Part shown: piece after piece, positions 8,813 to 16,905 of the stretch
Position numbering within the stretch: the first letter of the stretch is position 1
How the letters are laid out: the number at the start of each line of letters is the position of its first letter
NCBI GenBank assembly: GCA_945861865.1
Contig: CAMAWN010000048.1
Span: forward strand, 1-33,104
Source: Candidatus Kuenenia stuttgartensis
GTDB taxonomy: Bacteria > Planctomycetota > Planctomycetia > Planctomycetales > Planctomycetaceae
Reading direction: 5' to 3'
Length of the DNA: 33,104 nucleotides
Notes under the pieces: generated by a model
Database searches by the model: none
The model's input: only the letters and a program-made list of their open reading frames with translations
Told to the model about the DNA's origin: nothing
Position numbers and translations under genes: made by a program

Positions 8813-9274
8813 ATGGCCGTGTTTGAAGCGAGCGTGGAATTGGCGTGTTCGCCCGAAGTCGCGTTCGATTTTTTGGCTCAGCCGGAGAACATCCGGCTCA
8901 TCACTCCGTCGTCCGTGATGCTCGTGTTCGATGCCGCGCCGCAGCGGCTGTCGTTGGGGGGGCGGATGGAATTCCGCGTACAGGCCTACGGCGTCGTGCG
9001 TTCAGCCGTGCATGATGTGACGGTCTGGGACGAACCGCGAAGGTTTGTCGAATGGCAAGTTGAAGGGCCGCTGGGATCGTGGGAACACGAGCATCTCTTC
9101 GAGCCGACTTCGTCGGGCACCCGCGTCACAGATCGCATCACGTTCGTGCCGCCAGGCGGGATACTCGGTCTGCTCATCAACGAACGGAAGATTCGCGAGG
9201 CACTCGAAGACGGATTCGGACACCGGCATCACGAACTCGAAAAGCGTTTCGGCACTCCGACGGGAGCAGCGTGA
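8813..9274 (+). CDS. SRPBCC (START-like/polyketide cyclase type) protein
   Basis: A 153-residue protein of the helix-grip ligand-binding fold. It begins MAVFEASVELACSPEVAFDF, the typical first strand and helix. It continues with LAQPENIRLITPSSV, the strands HDVTVWDEPRRFVEWQ and WEHEHLFEPTSSGTRVTDRI, and the long C-terminal helix. Members bind lipids or other hydrophobic ligands; no catalytic role can be assigned. GGGAG lies upstream of ATG 8813. Its TGA stop overlaps the ATG of the next gene by one base (TGATG), so the two are probably translated together. Confidence 0.85.
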   Translation: MAVFEASVELACSPEVAFDFLAQPENIRLITPSSVMLVFDAAPQRLSLGGRMEFRVQAYGVVRSAVHDVTVWDEPRRFVEWQVEGPLGSWEHEHLFEPTSSGTRVTDRITFVPPGGILGLLINERKIREALEDGFGHRHHELEKRFGTPTGAA

Positions 9275-9534
9275 TGGCCGAACGACCCTCCGACGACCAA
9301 CGCAATTCCGCGACCTTCACCGCGCTGGCGATGTTGCTGCTGATCTCTGCAGGGATACTGGGGCTGGTCGCATTTGTGCTGCCACAAGTGCTGTGGATGG
9401 TCGTGATCGCGATCGGTCTGGGGCTGAGTGTGGTCCTGCACTACTTCACCTGGGGACGCTGGCTGACGTCGATGTTGCGAGACGAAGAGAATTCGCAACG
9501 GCAGAAGCCGAGCGAAGAATCCAATCACGAATGA
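9274..9534 (+). CDS. Small membrane protein of unknown function
   Basis: An 86-residue protein with two hydrophobic segments (LAMLLLISAGILGLVAFVL and LWMVVIAIGLGLSVVL), a short cytoplasmic-type HYFTWGRW stretch and a charged tail ending SEESNHE. The start ATG overlaps the stop of the SRPBCC gene, giving translational coupling; together they suggest a lipid- or membrane-related function, which is inference only. No family recognised. It ends 38 nt before the glnK terminator region, which it meets head-on. Confidence 0.7.
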   Translation: MAERPSDDQRNSATFTALAMLLLISAGILGLVAFVLPQVLWMVVIAIGLGLSVVLHYFTWGRWLTSMLRDEENSQRQKPSEESNHE

Positions 9535-9571
9535 GCCAATCCGACAGACTTGCGAGGGCGACACGGAAACG

Positions 9572-9610
9572 AAAAAACGCTGTCTCCCAAGCGAGCCTCG
9601 GAAACAGCGT
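9572..9610 (-). terminator. Intrinsic terminator of glnK
   Basis: Read on the minus strand, an ACGCTGT...ACAGCGT stem extended by TTCC/GGGA is followed directly by six T residues. It lies 28 nt after the glnK stop and also separates glnK from the convergent small membrane protein gene. Confidence 0.85.
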
Positions 9611-9638
9611 CTCTCGCTGACTGTCGGATTCGAGTCCG

Positions 9639-10061
<423 letters not shown>

Positions 10062-10115
10062 TTATGAGAACGCAGCGGAATGACTTCCGCAAGCGGCGAT
10101 TCAGCCGCGACTTGG

Positions 10116-11543
10116 TTAGTACGAGATGATGTAGCCTTCCTCCCCATGCTGGCTGAGGTCGAGTCCTTGAATCTCGTCCTCTTGGCTGGCTCTCAGGCCC
10201 ACCAGGGCATCGACCACTTTGAGAATGATGAACGTGCCGACGACGGCCAACGCCAATGCAGTTCCGGCTGCGACGACCTGATTGACCAACTGCTGCGAGT
10301 TCCCCTCAATCAGTCCGCCCTTCCCTTTACCGGCGATCTCGACACTGGAAAAGACGCCGGTCAGCAAGGCTCCCGCCAAGCCGCCAACGCCGTGGACGCC
10401 AAAGGCGTCCAGCGTGTCGTCGTAACCAAACTTGGACTTGATCGTGGTGCAAGCGAAGTAGCAGACGATGCCCGCAGCGACGCCCAAAATCATGCCCGAA
10501 GCCGGAGTCACAAAGCCAGCGGCAGGAGTCACGCAAACCAAACCAGCCACGCACCCCGAACAAGCTCCGAGAATGCTGGGCTTGCCCCGCTTGAACCACT
10601 CGATGCCGGCCCAAGTCAGAGTTCCCGTGGCCGCCGCCATGTGCGTCGCGACAAACGCCGAGACCGCTGCGGCATTCGCCGCTAACGCGCTGCCGGCATT
10701 GAATCCGAACCAACCGACCCACAGCATCGTCGCGCCGATGAACGTGTACGTCAGATTGTGCGGAGGCATCGGCTCCTGTCTGAAGCCCAGACGTTTGCCC
10801 AGCATGATGGCGCACAGCAAAGCCGACACTCCCGAAATCAAATGCACCACCGTGCCACCGGCAAAGTCCAACGCGCCGAACTTCGCGACCGCGTTGGCAT
10901 GGTTGAACATGCCGTCTGCCGCCCACACCCAGTGAGCGACCGGACAATAAATCAACAGCCCCCACAGCGCGCAGAACAAAACCATTGCGCTGAACTTCAT
11001 GCGTTCGGCAAACGCACCGCAAATCAATCCGGGAGTGATGATGAAGAACATCATCTGATAGACCATGAACAGCAAATCCGGGATGGTCAACTTGTGAATG
11101 TCGGTCAGTCCGAGTCCGCTGATCTTCACGCCGTTGAGCATGACCCTGTTGAATCCACCGACGAAGCCACCAGCGATGCTGGTGTCGAAGGCCAAGCTGT
11201 AACCGACAACCACCCACAGCGTGGACATCAAACCCATCAGGATGATGCACTGCATCATGACGCCTAAAATGTTTTTCTTGCGAACCAGCCCGCCGTAAAA
11301 CAGCGCCAAACCGGGGGCCGTCATCATGAGCACCAAGGCGGACGACACCAGCATCCAAGCAATGTCCCCCGAGTTAATATCGGGAGCGATCGCTGGTGCG
11401 GTCGCGGCGGGTTGCCCGACCGGGCCAGCCAGCGGTGTCTCCGGCTGAGACACTGCGGCAGCCTCCTGAGAAAATGAAACTCCACTCGTCACGAGCAACA
11501 ACATGCTCGCCAAAAACCAACGGACGATGACCTGAGTCTTCAT
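10116..11543 (-). CDS. amtB: Ammonium transporter AmtB
   Basis: A 475-residue Amt protein with a cleavable signal peptide (ending SGVSFSQE) and an Ala/Pro-rich linker before the first of about eleven membrane helices. Conserved elements are APGLALFYGGLVRKKN, YQMMFFIITPGLICGAFAER (the Phe gate), LDFAGGTVVHLISG (Asp226 and His234) and DAFGVHGVGGLAGALLTG (His384). The two histidines are the twin-His pair of the conduction pore. The C-terminal tail that P-II binds is present, ending in EEGYIISY. AAGGAGG precedes ATG 11543. The leader contains a perfect inverted repeat and, further up, a possible sigma-54 site. It forms a nitrogen-uptake unit with the downstream P-II gene. Confidence 0.97.
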   Translation of the reverse strand: MKTQVIVRWFLASMLLLVTSGVSFSQEAAAVSQPETPLAGPVGQPAATAPAIAPDINSGDIAWMLVSSALVLMMTAPGLALFYGGLVRKKNILGVMMQCIILMGLMSTLWVVVGYSLAFDTSIAGGFVGGFNRVMLNGVKISGLGLTDIHKLTIPDLLFMVYQMMFFIITPGLICGAFAERMKFSAMVLFCALWGLLIYCPVAHWVWAADGMFNHANAVAKFGALDFAGGTVVHLISGVSALLCAIMLGKRLGFRQEPMPPHNLTYTFIGATMLWVGWFGFNAGSALAANAAAVSAFVATHMAAATGTLTWAGIEWFKRGKPSILGACSGCVAGLVCVTPAAGFVTPASGMILGVAAGIVCYFACTTIKSKFGYDDTLDAFGVHGVGGLAGALLTGVFSSVEIAGKGKGGLIEGNSQQLVNQVVAAGTALALAVVGTFIILKVVDALVGLRASQEDEIQGLDLSQHGEEGYIISY

Positions 11544-11566
11544 TGGCGTCGAACCTCCTTCGTGTG

Positions 11567-11590
11567 GTGCGTGATGGGCGCGTCACGCAC
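11567..11590. promoter_or_regulatory. Perfect inverted repeat in the amtB leader
   Basis: GTGCGTGA (11567-11574) and TCACGCAC (11583-11590) are exact inverted repeats 8 nt apart, immediately upstream of the amtB ribosome binding site (11553-11559). It could be an operator of a dimeric regulator or an RNA hairpin controlling amtB. The sequence shows only the symmetry. Confidence 0.5.
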
Positions 11591-11669
11591 GGAGCTTTTC
11601 GCTCACTGTTATCGAGTCGCGGCTTCGCCTCCGTGGCGATGGAACCGGCCTCGGCGTCAGAGTATCTTT

Positions 11670-11685
11670 TGCCGCGACGATGCCA
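11670..11685 (-). promoter_or_regulatory. Possible sigma-54 promoter of amtB
   Basis: The minus strand reads TGGCATCGTCGCGGCA, with GG and GC at the -24/-12 spacing of 10 nt. It lies about 127 nt before the amtB start. The TTGC half is poor (CGGC), so this is only a candidate, supported mainly by the nitrogen-control context. Confidence 0.3.
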
Positions 11686-11752
11686 ATGCTGGCGGTCGTT
11701 GGAAATGATCGAGTGGTACTTTTTGTCGATCGTTCATCCGAGAGGCTTCGTG

Positions 11753-12016
11753 ATGTCAGACTTACCGCTGAGCGACGAAACTCCGCCGGACCGCGGATCG
11801 AAGTCCATGACACCGAAGGTGATCTTGGCCTACGCGGTCGTCGGAATTTATTTGTCGGTGCCTGTGTCGCTGATCTTTGACGAGGTGATCTTCAAGACGT
11901 ATCACCTCTCGCGAACATTTCCGCAGTTGCAGAATCCCGTGAGGATTCTCTACTTCCCGTTCATGTGGGTCGGATATTGGCTGGGCTTGATTCCTTGGAG
12001 CCCGCCGAACTTCTGA
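11753..12016 (+). CDS. Small membrane protein of unknown function
   Basis: An 87-residue protein with two hydrophobic segments, VILAYAVVGIYLSVPVSLIF and ILYFPFMWVGYWLGLIPW, and a charged N-terminus rich in Asp and Pro. ATG 11753 is preceded by AGAGG at 7 nt; an in-frame ATG at 11705 would add 16 residues without a better site. The prepilin peptidase gene starts 28 nt after its stop, so they may be co-transcribed. No family recognised. Confidence 0.65.
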   Translation: MSDLPLSDETPPDRGSKSMTPKVILAYAVVGIYLSVPVSLIFDEVIFKTYHLSRTFPQLQNPVRILYFPFMWVGYWLGLIPWSPPNF

Positions 12017-12044
12017 GTGACCGTCGCAAAAGGATGAATCCCCA

Positions 12045-13001
12045 GTGTCGTTGGACCCGAGTCGCTCGTTTTTTCATGTCAACACGACCGAGGCTTGGCT
12101 GCTGACGGGGGGCTCGTTGCTGGTGGGTTTGGGAATGGGGTTGCTCGTCGCCCGCTGGAGCAACCGCTTGTGCGAGACACCTCCGCGCCGCGGCGAGACG
12201 ACCGTCACGGCCGTGCTCACCGCCGGCCTGTTCGCGCTGGCAACATTCGTGATCGTATTTCTGGAGGCCCAACGAGTCAGCGAGGTCCAGCCGGACGTGT
12301 GGTGGAGATTCGGCCGATGGGCCGCGCATCTCGGATTGCTCACGCTGCTCATCGCGGCCACCGCGACCGACCTGCGGGAGTACATCATCCCGGATCAAAT
12401 CACTTTTCCGGGTGTCGTGCTTGGCGTGCTGTTGGCAACCGCGTCGGGAGACATGCAACTCATTCACTTTTGGGTCGACTGGAATCATCCGCTCGTCGGA
12501 TTGCAGGGACCGGAGATTCCGAGCTGGTTGCAACAGCATCCGCACTGGCACGGTCTCGCCTGGAGCCTGACCGGCGCGGTGACGGGTGCCGGAGTGACGT
12601 GGCTCGCGCGAGGCATCTCGTCCGCCGTTCTGGGCCAAGAGGCGATGGGCTTCGGTGACGTCACGCTGATGGGAATGATCGGCAGCTTTCTGGGTTGGCA
12701 GCCGATGCTGTTCGTGTTCTTGCTCGCACCATTTTGCGGGCTGATCGTCGGCATGACGGTGAAGTCTTTGTTGAATCGACCGTATGTGCCGTACGGTCCT
12801 TACCTCAGCGCGGCGGCATTTTTGGTGATGCTCAGTTGGAAGTGGATTTGGTCTTGGGAGCCGACTCCGCGCGTCTCGATCCGCAAATTGTTCGGCGATC
12901 TTCCGAGCGTGGCGATCTTGTCGGGAGCGTCGCTCGTGCTGCTTTTGGTCTTGCTGGGAATCGTGCGCTGGTGGCGCGGCGGTCCGCGCGAGTCACTTTA
13001 G
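12045..13001 (+). CDS. Prepilin peptidase (A24 family)
   Basis: A 318-residue, multi-helix membrane protease. Both active-site aspartate motifs of the A24 family are present: ATDLREYIIPDQIT (Asp109) and GFGDVTLMGMIGSFLG (Asp205 of the GxGD motif). A24 enzymes cleave the leader of type IV pilins and pseudopilins. The N-terminal zinc/methylase segment of full PilD is absent, although extra N-terminal helices exist. The start is GTG 12045, with AGGA about 11 nt upstream. A tryptophan-rich C-terminus with one more helix (LVLLLVLLGIVRWW) is unusual. No pilus genes are nearby. Its TAG stop is the first three bases of palindromic element A2. Confidence 0.88.
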   Translation: MSLDPSRSFFHVNTTEAWLLTGGSLLVGLGMGLLVARWSNRLCETPPRRGETTVTAVLTAGLFALATFVIVFLEAQRVSEVQPDVWWRFGRWAAHLGLLTLLIAATATDLREYIIPDQITFPGVVLGVLLATASGDMQLIHFWVDWNHPLVGLQGPEIPSWLQQHPHWHGLAWSLTGAVTGAGVTWLARGISSAVLGQEAMGFGDVTLMGMIGSFLGWQPMLFVFLLAPFCGLIVGMTVKSLLNRPYVPYGPYLSAAAFLVMLSWKWIWSWEPTPRVSIRKLFGDLPSVAILSGASLVLLLVLLGIVRWWRGGPRESL

Positions 13002-13002
13002 A

Positions 13003-13049
13003 CCGACGCGCCAGCGAGGGATTCAAAAAAAACCTCGCTGGCGCGTCGG
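13003..13049. repeat. Palindromic element A2, shared by two convergent stops
   Basis: Perfect 17-nt arms, CCGACGCGCCAGCGAGG (13003-13019) and its complement (13033-13049), flank an A-rich loop. TAG stop codons of the two convergent genes abut each arm (12999-13001 and 13051-13053). The hairpin with A/T loop could end transcripts in both directions. Confidence 0.9.
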
Positions 13050-13050
13050 G

Positions 13051-14013
13051 CTAGTGGGCGGCTCGCGTCAGTCGGTCGTTCAGCGCGCGGCCGAGGCCAT
13101 GATTCGGGAATGGCATCGCCACGATTTGCTCGACGCGCGCGGCATCGAGCCGTCGCAAGGCCGCGAAAAAGTTCGCCGCCGCTGCGGTCAAGTCGCCGTA
13201 GGCGGACAAAACTTCGATCGCAGCAAAACGGCTGGCCGCCGGTTGTGGTTGCAAAATCAATAGCCCGCAACGCGCAGGTGCGGTGACGCGAGACAAGTCT
13301 TCGACGATCACCAGCGGCGTCCGCGGAGCGTAATGCTGCGGGAGCATCCCCGGTGACAGAGCCGCTGCTTGATCCGATGTTGTCTCGCGCGACGGCAACG
13401 TGACGGGACCGATGACCGATTCGATCTCTTCCAACGGCACTCCGCCGGGGCGAAGCAAAACGGCTCGGTCAAATTCCAGCAGCAAGACCGTCGATTCGAC
13501 GCCGACCGAGCACGGCCCGCCATCCAGCAAATAGTCGATTTGATCGCCCAACCGTTCTGCAACGTGTTCGGCGCAAGTCGGGCTGAGTTGACCGAACAGA
13601 TTTGCGCTGGGTGCGGCGATCGGCAGATTCGCGAGCCGCAGTAGTTCGAGAGCGAGCGGATGCACCGGCATCCGCACGGCGACGCTCGGCAAACCGGATG
13701 TCACGAGGTCGGGAACCAACTCCGTCTTCGGTAGCACGAGCGTCAATGGTCCGGGCCAGAATCGTGCAGCGAGACGTTCTGCCGCTTCCGGCCACGACGC
13801 CACCAGCCGAGGCAACCAGGACCGATCCGCGATGTGAACGATCAGCGGATCGAAGTACGGCCGATTTTTTACGGCGAAGACGCGCGCGACGGCGTTGACA
13901 TCCAACGCATTGGCTCCAAGTCCGTACACCGTCTCGGTCGCGAAGCTGACAAGCTTCCCCTCGCGCAGCAACCGGGCAGCAAGTGCGACATCAACTCCGA
14001 CCGGACAACTCAT
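13051..14013 (-). CDS. sua5: L-threonylcarbamoyladenylate synthase (Sua5 type)
   Basis: A 320-residue enzyme making threonylcarbamoyl-AMP from threonine, bicarbonate and ATP, the first step of t6A37 modification in tRNA. The N-terminal YrdC domain has FATETVYGLGANA, VFAVKNRPYFDPLIVHI (the KxRP motif), FWPGPLTLVLPK, VAVRMPVHP, APSANLFGQLSPT and GVESTVL. Past about residue 205 comes the linker SPGMLPQHYAPRTPLV and a C-terminal Sua5 domain, so this is the long Sua5 form rather than TsaC. ATG 14013 is chosen; a TTG three codons earlier is possible. It is not linked to other t6A genes here. Its stop codon abuts element A2. Confidence 0.94.
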   Translation of the reverse strand: MSCPVGVDVALAARLLREGKLVSFATETVYGLGANALDVNAVARVFAVKNRPYFDPLIVHIADRSWLPRLVASWPEAAERLAARFWPGPLTLVLPKTELVPDLVTSGLPSVAVRMPVHPLALELLRLANLPIAAPSANLFGQLSPTCAEHVAERLGDQIDYLLDGGPCSVGVESTVLLLEFDRAVLLRPGGVPLEEIESVIGPVTLPSRETTSDQAAALSPGMLPQHYAPRTPLVIVEDLSRVTAPARCGLLILQPQPAASRFAAIEVLSAYGDLTAAAANFFAALRRLDAARVEQIVAMPFPNHGLGRALNDRLTRAAH

Positions 14014-14081
14014 CGTGCTCAACCTGCTGCTTCTGGGAAATCGCGACTATGCTACTGCCGCGCGTTCGGAGCGGAAGCCTG

Positions 14082-14249
14082 ATGGATCACTTTGAAAGCA
14101 CGCCGTGGAGTCTGGTTGTCGCGGCGGCTCAGCGAATCTTGCCGGAGGCTCAGTAGGCGTTATCGGAGTTGTGCCGCAAGTATTGGCTGCCGCTATGCGG
14201 CTACGACGACGAGATTCGTGACCTGTTCCAAGTTCTGGGCGGCCCGTAG
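14082..14249 (+). pseudogene. Remnant of an ECF-type sigma factor gene
   Basis: From ATG 14082 the frame reads MDHFESTPWSLVVAAAQ...LPEAQ, a TAG at 14154-14156, then ALSELCRKYWLPLCGYDDE.IRDLFQ, and a second TAG at 14247. This matches in order the start of planctomycete ECF-like sigma factors (a T-x-W-S-L-V-L-A-A start, then ALxxLCxxYWxPLY and a GY..DE..DLTQ segment). The rest of the gene is absent. The first TAG replaces an expected sense codon, and the VRR segment after the YWLPL box has been lost. The remnant runs directly into palindromic element C2. Between 14274 and 14503 I see no other gene. Confidence 0.6.
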
Positions 14250-14273
14250 ATCGGACGTGGGTGTCCGGTCTAC
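14246..14273. repeat. Palindromic element C2
   Basis: GTAGATCGGAC (14246-14256) and GTCCGGTCTAC (14263-14273) are inverted repeats with one mismatch around a 6-nt loop. It begins at the end of the sigma factor remnant and is close to the elements at 6080 and 28692. Confidence 0.8.
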
Positions 14274-14503
14274 GCCTGCACGGTTTGCCTACTCGATTCG
14301 ACGATCACCGCCGATGCGTGAAAATCGCATCCTCGAAGGCTCCTCGCTTCAACACTGGCCGAACGTCGCGCATACTCTGAACGACGTGTTCGCTCGCGGC
14401 CTGCGGTTTGCTCGCCCGATACGCCCGTCGGGCCGTTTGCGATCGATGCCCTCGCGTCGGTCAGGAATTTCCGTGGAATTTGCAACCATGAGGTGACCGC
14501 GAC

Positions 14504-15283
14504 ATGTCTGGTCGATTGCTGGCGAAGGCAGCACTGCTGCTCACCGTCGTGACAGGATTCACGGCGGTCGCCCAAGACCAAGGACGGACTGACAACCCAT
14601 CCGCTGTCAACGTGACGGCCAACAAAGACGCGACGGAACTTCGTCGTGTCGTCCCGCGCAATCTGCGCGTGCTGTTCATCACCGACAAGGGCTGCGAAAA
14701 GTGCGACGCCGAGTTGAAGCGGCTTCGTCAACCTGACGGTGAGTTCGAGTCCATGCGGGCTATCGGCTGGAAGATCGGCGAGACACCCGACAACCACATT
14801 CAAATTGTCGATCGCGCCGAAGTGCCAGAGTTCGCCGAGCTACTCAACGATCGCGAACTGCCGAGCGTCATCTGCGTCGAGAACGGCGAAGTCCTGCGCT
14901 ACTTCAAGCACGGCTGCACGACGCCGCTCGACGCCTGGACGTTCGGCTGGCTGATGAAAGGCCTGAACGAACGCCCCAAGCCGGCTGTGCCTGAGAAAAT
15001 CGAAGTCGAGACCACCGGCCACTACCCGCTGCGCGGCAACCATTGGTCGGTGGATGGAGACTTTGATCCGTCTCATGCCAAGGTTGTCGCCCACTTACGA
15101 AACGAGTTTCACTCCCCGCAACTCATGACGGAATGGAAAATCGACGAGTGGTCCGTCGAGGAACTCCGCTCGTTGCACGACGAATTGCATGAACGCTACG
15201 GCGGCGGAGTCGTCAGCACCGGAGTCGGTCAGCCCGCCCAGCAAACCGGCGTCGGCCAATTCGGAGCCGGCCGGAAATTCTAA
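14504..15283 (+). CDS. Exported thioredoxin-fold protein with CEKC motif
   Basis: A 259-residue protein with a signal peptide (residues 1-23, ending TAVAQ). The segment LRVLFITDKGCEKCDAELKRL holds a CxxC pair (Cys64 and Cys67) after a beta strand, and ELPSVICVENGEVLRYF (cis-Pro candidate at 120) follows at the spacing of a thioredoxin fold. A thiol-disulfide role is plausible but unproven, since CEKC is not a standard redox pair. The C-terminal part (HYPLRGNHWSVDG through SLHDELHERYGGG) is not recognised. It ends in a Gly/Gln-rich repeat (GVGQPAQQTGVGQFG). ATG 14504 follows GAGGTGA at about 8 nt. The next gene is convergent. Confidence 0.72.
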   Translation: MSGRLLAKAALLLTVVTGFTAVAQDQGRTDNPSAVNVTANKDATELRRVVPRNLRVLFITDKGCEKCDAELKRLRQPDGEFESMRAIGWKIGETPDNHIQIVDRAEVPEFAELLNDRELPSVICVENGEVLRYFKHGCTTPLDAWTFGWLMKGLNERPKPAVPEKIEVETTGHYPLRGNHWSVDGDFDPSHAKVVAHLRNEFHSPQLMTEWKIDEWSVEELRSLHDELHERYGGGVVSTGVGQPAQQTGVGQFGAGRKF

Positions 15284-15362
15284 GTGGCTGAAAAAACTTC
15301 ACATGGCAGTCTGATACGCAGCGTCAATGCATTAGGCCGTGTTGACGTTCACATGAGCGGGA

Positions 15363-15605
15363 TTGGCGGAGCATTTGGCGAATGAATTCGACCTGAGTAT
15401 TCGCCGAGTGCTGATCGACTTGCTGCCGCACGTGATGGGACTAACGATTTGTTGCGCGATCGTGCTGGCCATCAGCGTGACTCGCTTCCGCAAACAACGG
15501 ACGTCAGCCGGAGGTCGTTTCAAAACCTCCACAACCAGCACGACGCACCAGCGAGTGGTTGTCGTCTCTCGACGATGCGTACCCCTCGTTGGCGCGTCGG
15601 GTTAG
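15363..15605 (+). CDS. Doubtful small membrane ORF ending in a repeat
   Basis: An 80-codon frame with a TTG start, a hydrophobic stretch (HVMGLTICCAIVLAISV) and a basic segment. Its last third is wholly encoded by palindromic element A3, and the stop TAG lies at the edge of that element. The start codon is weak and no relative is recognised. Otherwise the 345 bp between 15283 and 15629 hold only element A3. Confidence 0.25.
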   Translation: MAEHLANEFDLSIRRVLIDLLPHVMGLTICCAIVLAISVTRFRKQRTSAGGRFKTSTTSTTHQRVVVVSRRCVPLVGASG

Positions 15606-15606
15606 C
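15533..15606. repeat. Palindromic element A3 (imperfect)
   Basis: The left arm (15533-15559) has the family sequence with CACGACGC and CCAGCGAGTGGTT. The right arm (about 15579-15606) is a diverged complement (CCTCGTTGGCGCGTCGGGTTAG). It again lies between convergent genes (14504-15283 plus and 15629-16750 minus). Confidence 0.8.
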
Positions 15607-15628
15607 TTTGAGGACGCCACTTGGTCGT

Positions 15629-16750
15629 TTAGAGGTGCGGAGCATCCGTGCAGAGCGTCGCCCAAATTCCTTCGCGGGCGGAACAGACACAAGCATCCGT
15701 AAAACGCTGCACGGCCCAGCCGTCGTCGAGGCCAGGATGGCCGGTCGGCTCGCCCGCGATGCGAGCCCGCAGGGCAGGGAAGACATGCCGAGCGAACCGG
15801 TTGCCGAAGCCGGGATCGGGCACGGTCTCCAACAGTTCGGGGGGATTGCCCGCGAGAGCCAGCATCAGTCGGCCAGTCACTCGGTCGAGCGACAGCGACG
15901 CCTCGGTGCCGTGCAGTTCAACTTCGGGAGCCAAGCCTTTGCGAAAGAACGGTGCGTGCGAGAGCACCAACGAGCCAACGGCTCCGCCTTCGAGCACGAA
16001 TGCCACATCGGCGAAATCGAAGGCTGTACCACGCCGCCGCTCCGACGAATCAGTCGTTGCATGCACGCCGCTCCACCGCAGAGCCTCGTCCAAATTGACG
16101 GCTCCCAAATCGGGCTTCGCGGGAGTGACAACGTCCGCGTGGACCAACACGCGCACGGCCTCCTGGCCGAGCAGCCAGCGGATCGTGTCGTAAGCGTGCG
16201 AACCAACATCGGCGAGACTTCCGGCGGCCGAGAGTTCGGCATCGTCACGCCAGGTGAACGGCATCGAAGCTGGCCGTGGATTGTGCCAGCGATAGATGAC
16301 CGCTCGGATATCGCCGAGTGTTCCGGCTCGGACAATTTCGCGAGCACGTCCGAAAACAGGGACGTAACGTGTCCAGAACGGAACGAAATGTCCGAGTCCG
16401 CGATCTCGGTACGCGGACCACATCTCGAATGCTTCGGCGGCATTCATGCCGATCGGTTTCTCGCACACGACATGCTTGCCGGCCGCGGCACAAGCCATGA
16501 CGGCCTCGTGATGCAACGCATCAGGTGTTGCGATGAGGATCACGTTCACGTCGGGGTGCTCGACAACCTGTCGCCAATCATCGGTGATGAAGGACACGTC
16601 ATCTTGCTCAGCCGCCGCTTCCAGCAGGTCGCGCCGCCGAGCACACAGCGCAACGATCCGAGCATCCGCCGGGGACTGGCGAATTTCCGTCCGATACGGC
16701 GTGGCGATGTACCCGGTGGCTCCCAGAACTCCGACACTGAATGCTGGCAT
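15629..16750 (-). CDS. Gfo/Idh/MocA family oxidoreductase
   Basis: A 373-residue NAD(P)-dependent dehydrogenase-like protein. The Rossmann segment VGVLGATGYIATPY is at 6-19 (GxxGxxG variant), ILIATPDALHHE follows, and the family signature GKHVVCEKPIGMNAAEA has Lys98. The catalytic-domain marker GSLADVGSHAYDTIRWLLG (His in the DxGxH motif) comes next, then a beta-rich C-terminal half. Family members oxidise or reduce sugars and polyols; the substrate cannot be told. There is no signal peptide, so it is cytoplasmic. ATG 16750 has GGAGG about 11 nt upstream. The gene stands alone and is divergent from the DUF1592 gene. Confidence 0.92.
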   Translation of the reverse strand: MPAFSVGVLGATGYIATPYRTEIRQSPADARIVALCARRRDLLEAAAEQDDVSFITDDWRQVVEHPDVNVILIATPDALHHEAVMACAAAGKHVVCEKPIGMNAAEAFEMWSAYRDRGLGHFVPFWTRYVPVFGRAREIVRAGTLGDIRAVIYRWHNPRPASMPFTWRDDAELSAAGSLADVGSHAYDTIRWLLGQEAVRVLVHADVVTPAKPDLGAVNLDEALRWSGVHATTDSSERRRGTAFDFADVAFVLEGGAVGSLVLSHAPFFRKGLAPEVELHGTEASLSLDRVTGRLMLALAGNPPELLETVPDPGFGNRFARHVFPALRARIAGEPTGHPGLDDGWAVQRFTDACVCSAREGIWATLCTDAPHL

Positions 16751-16905
16751 GGCTCGTGCAACCTCCGTGGGAGTGTGACGAATGCTCGATACTTCGGCCG
16801 CATTCTAAGGCAGATACAGCATCGACGTCGCTCGACACATGCAGTCCGTGATTTATGATCCCAGTCGTCGCTGTTGCCTCGCTCCCAGAGATCCTCGCCT
16901 CCCCA

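Noticed and set aside
14092..14496. A 134-codon plus frame after the Sua5 gene
   Set aside because: It is very Arg/Ser-rich and crosses the sigma factor remnant and palindrome C2 in another frame; no ribosome binding site and no motif.
15449..16858. A 469-codon plus-strand frame opposite the Gfo/Idh/MocA gene
   Set aside because: The minus strand has all dehydrogenase motifs; the plus frame has no motif and is the complement shadow.
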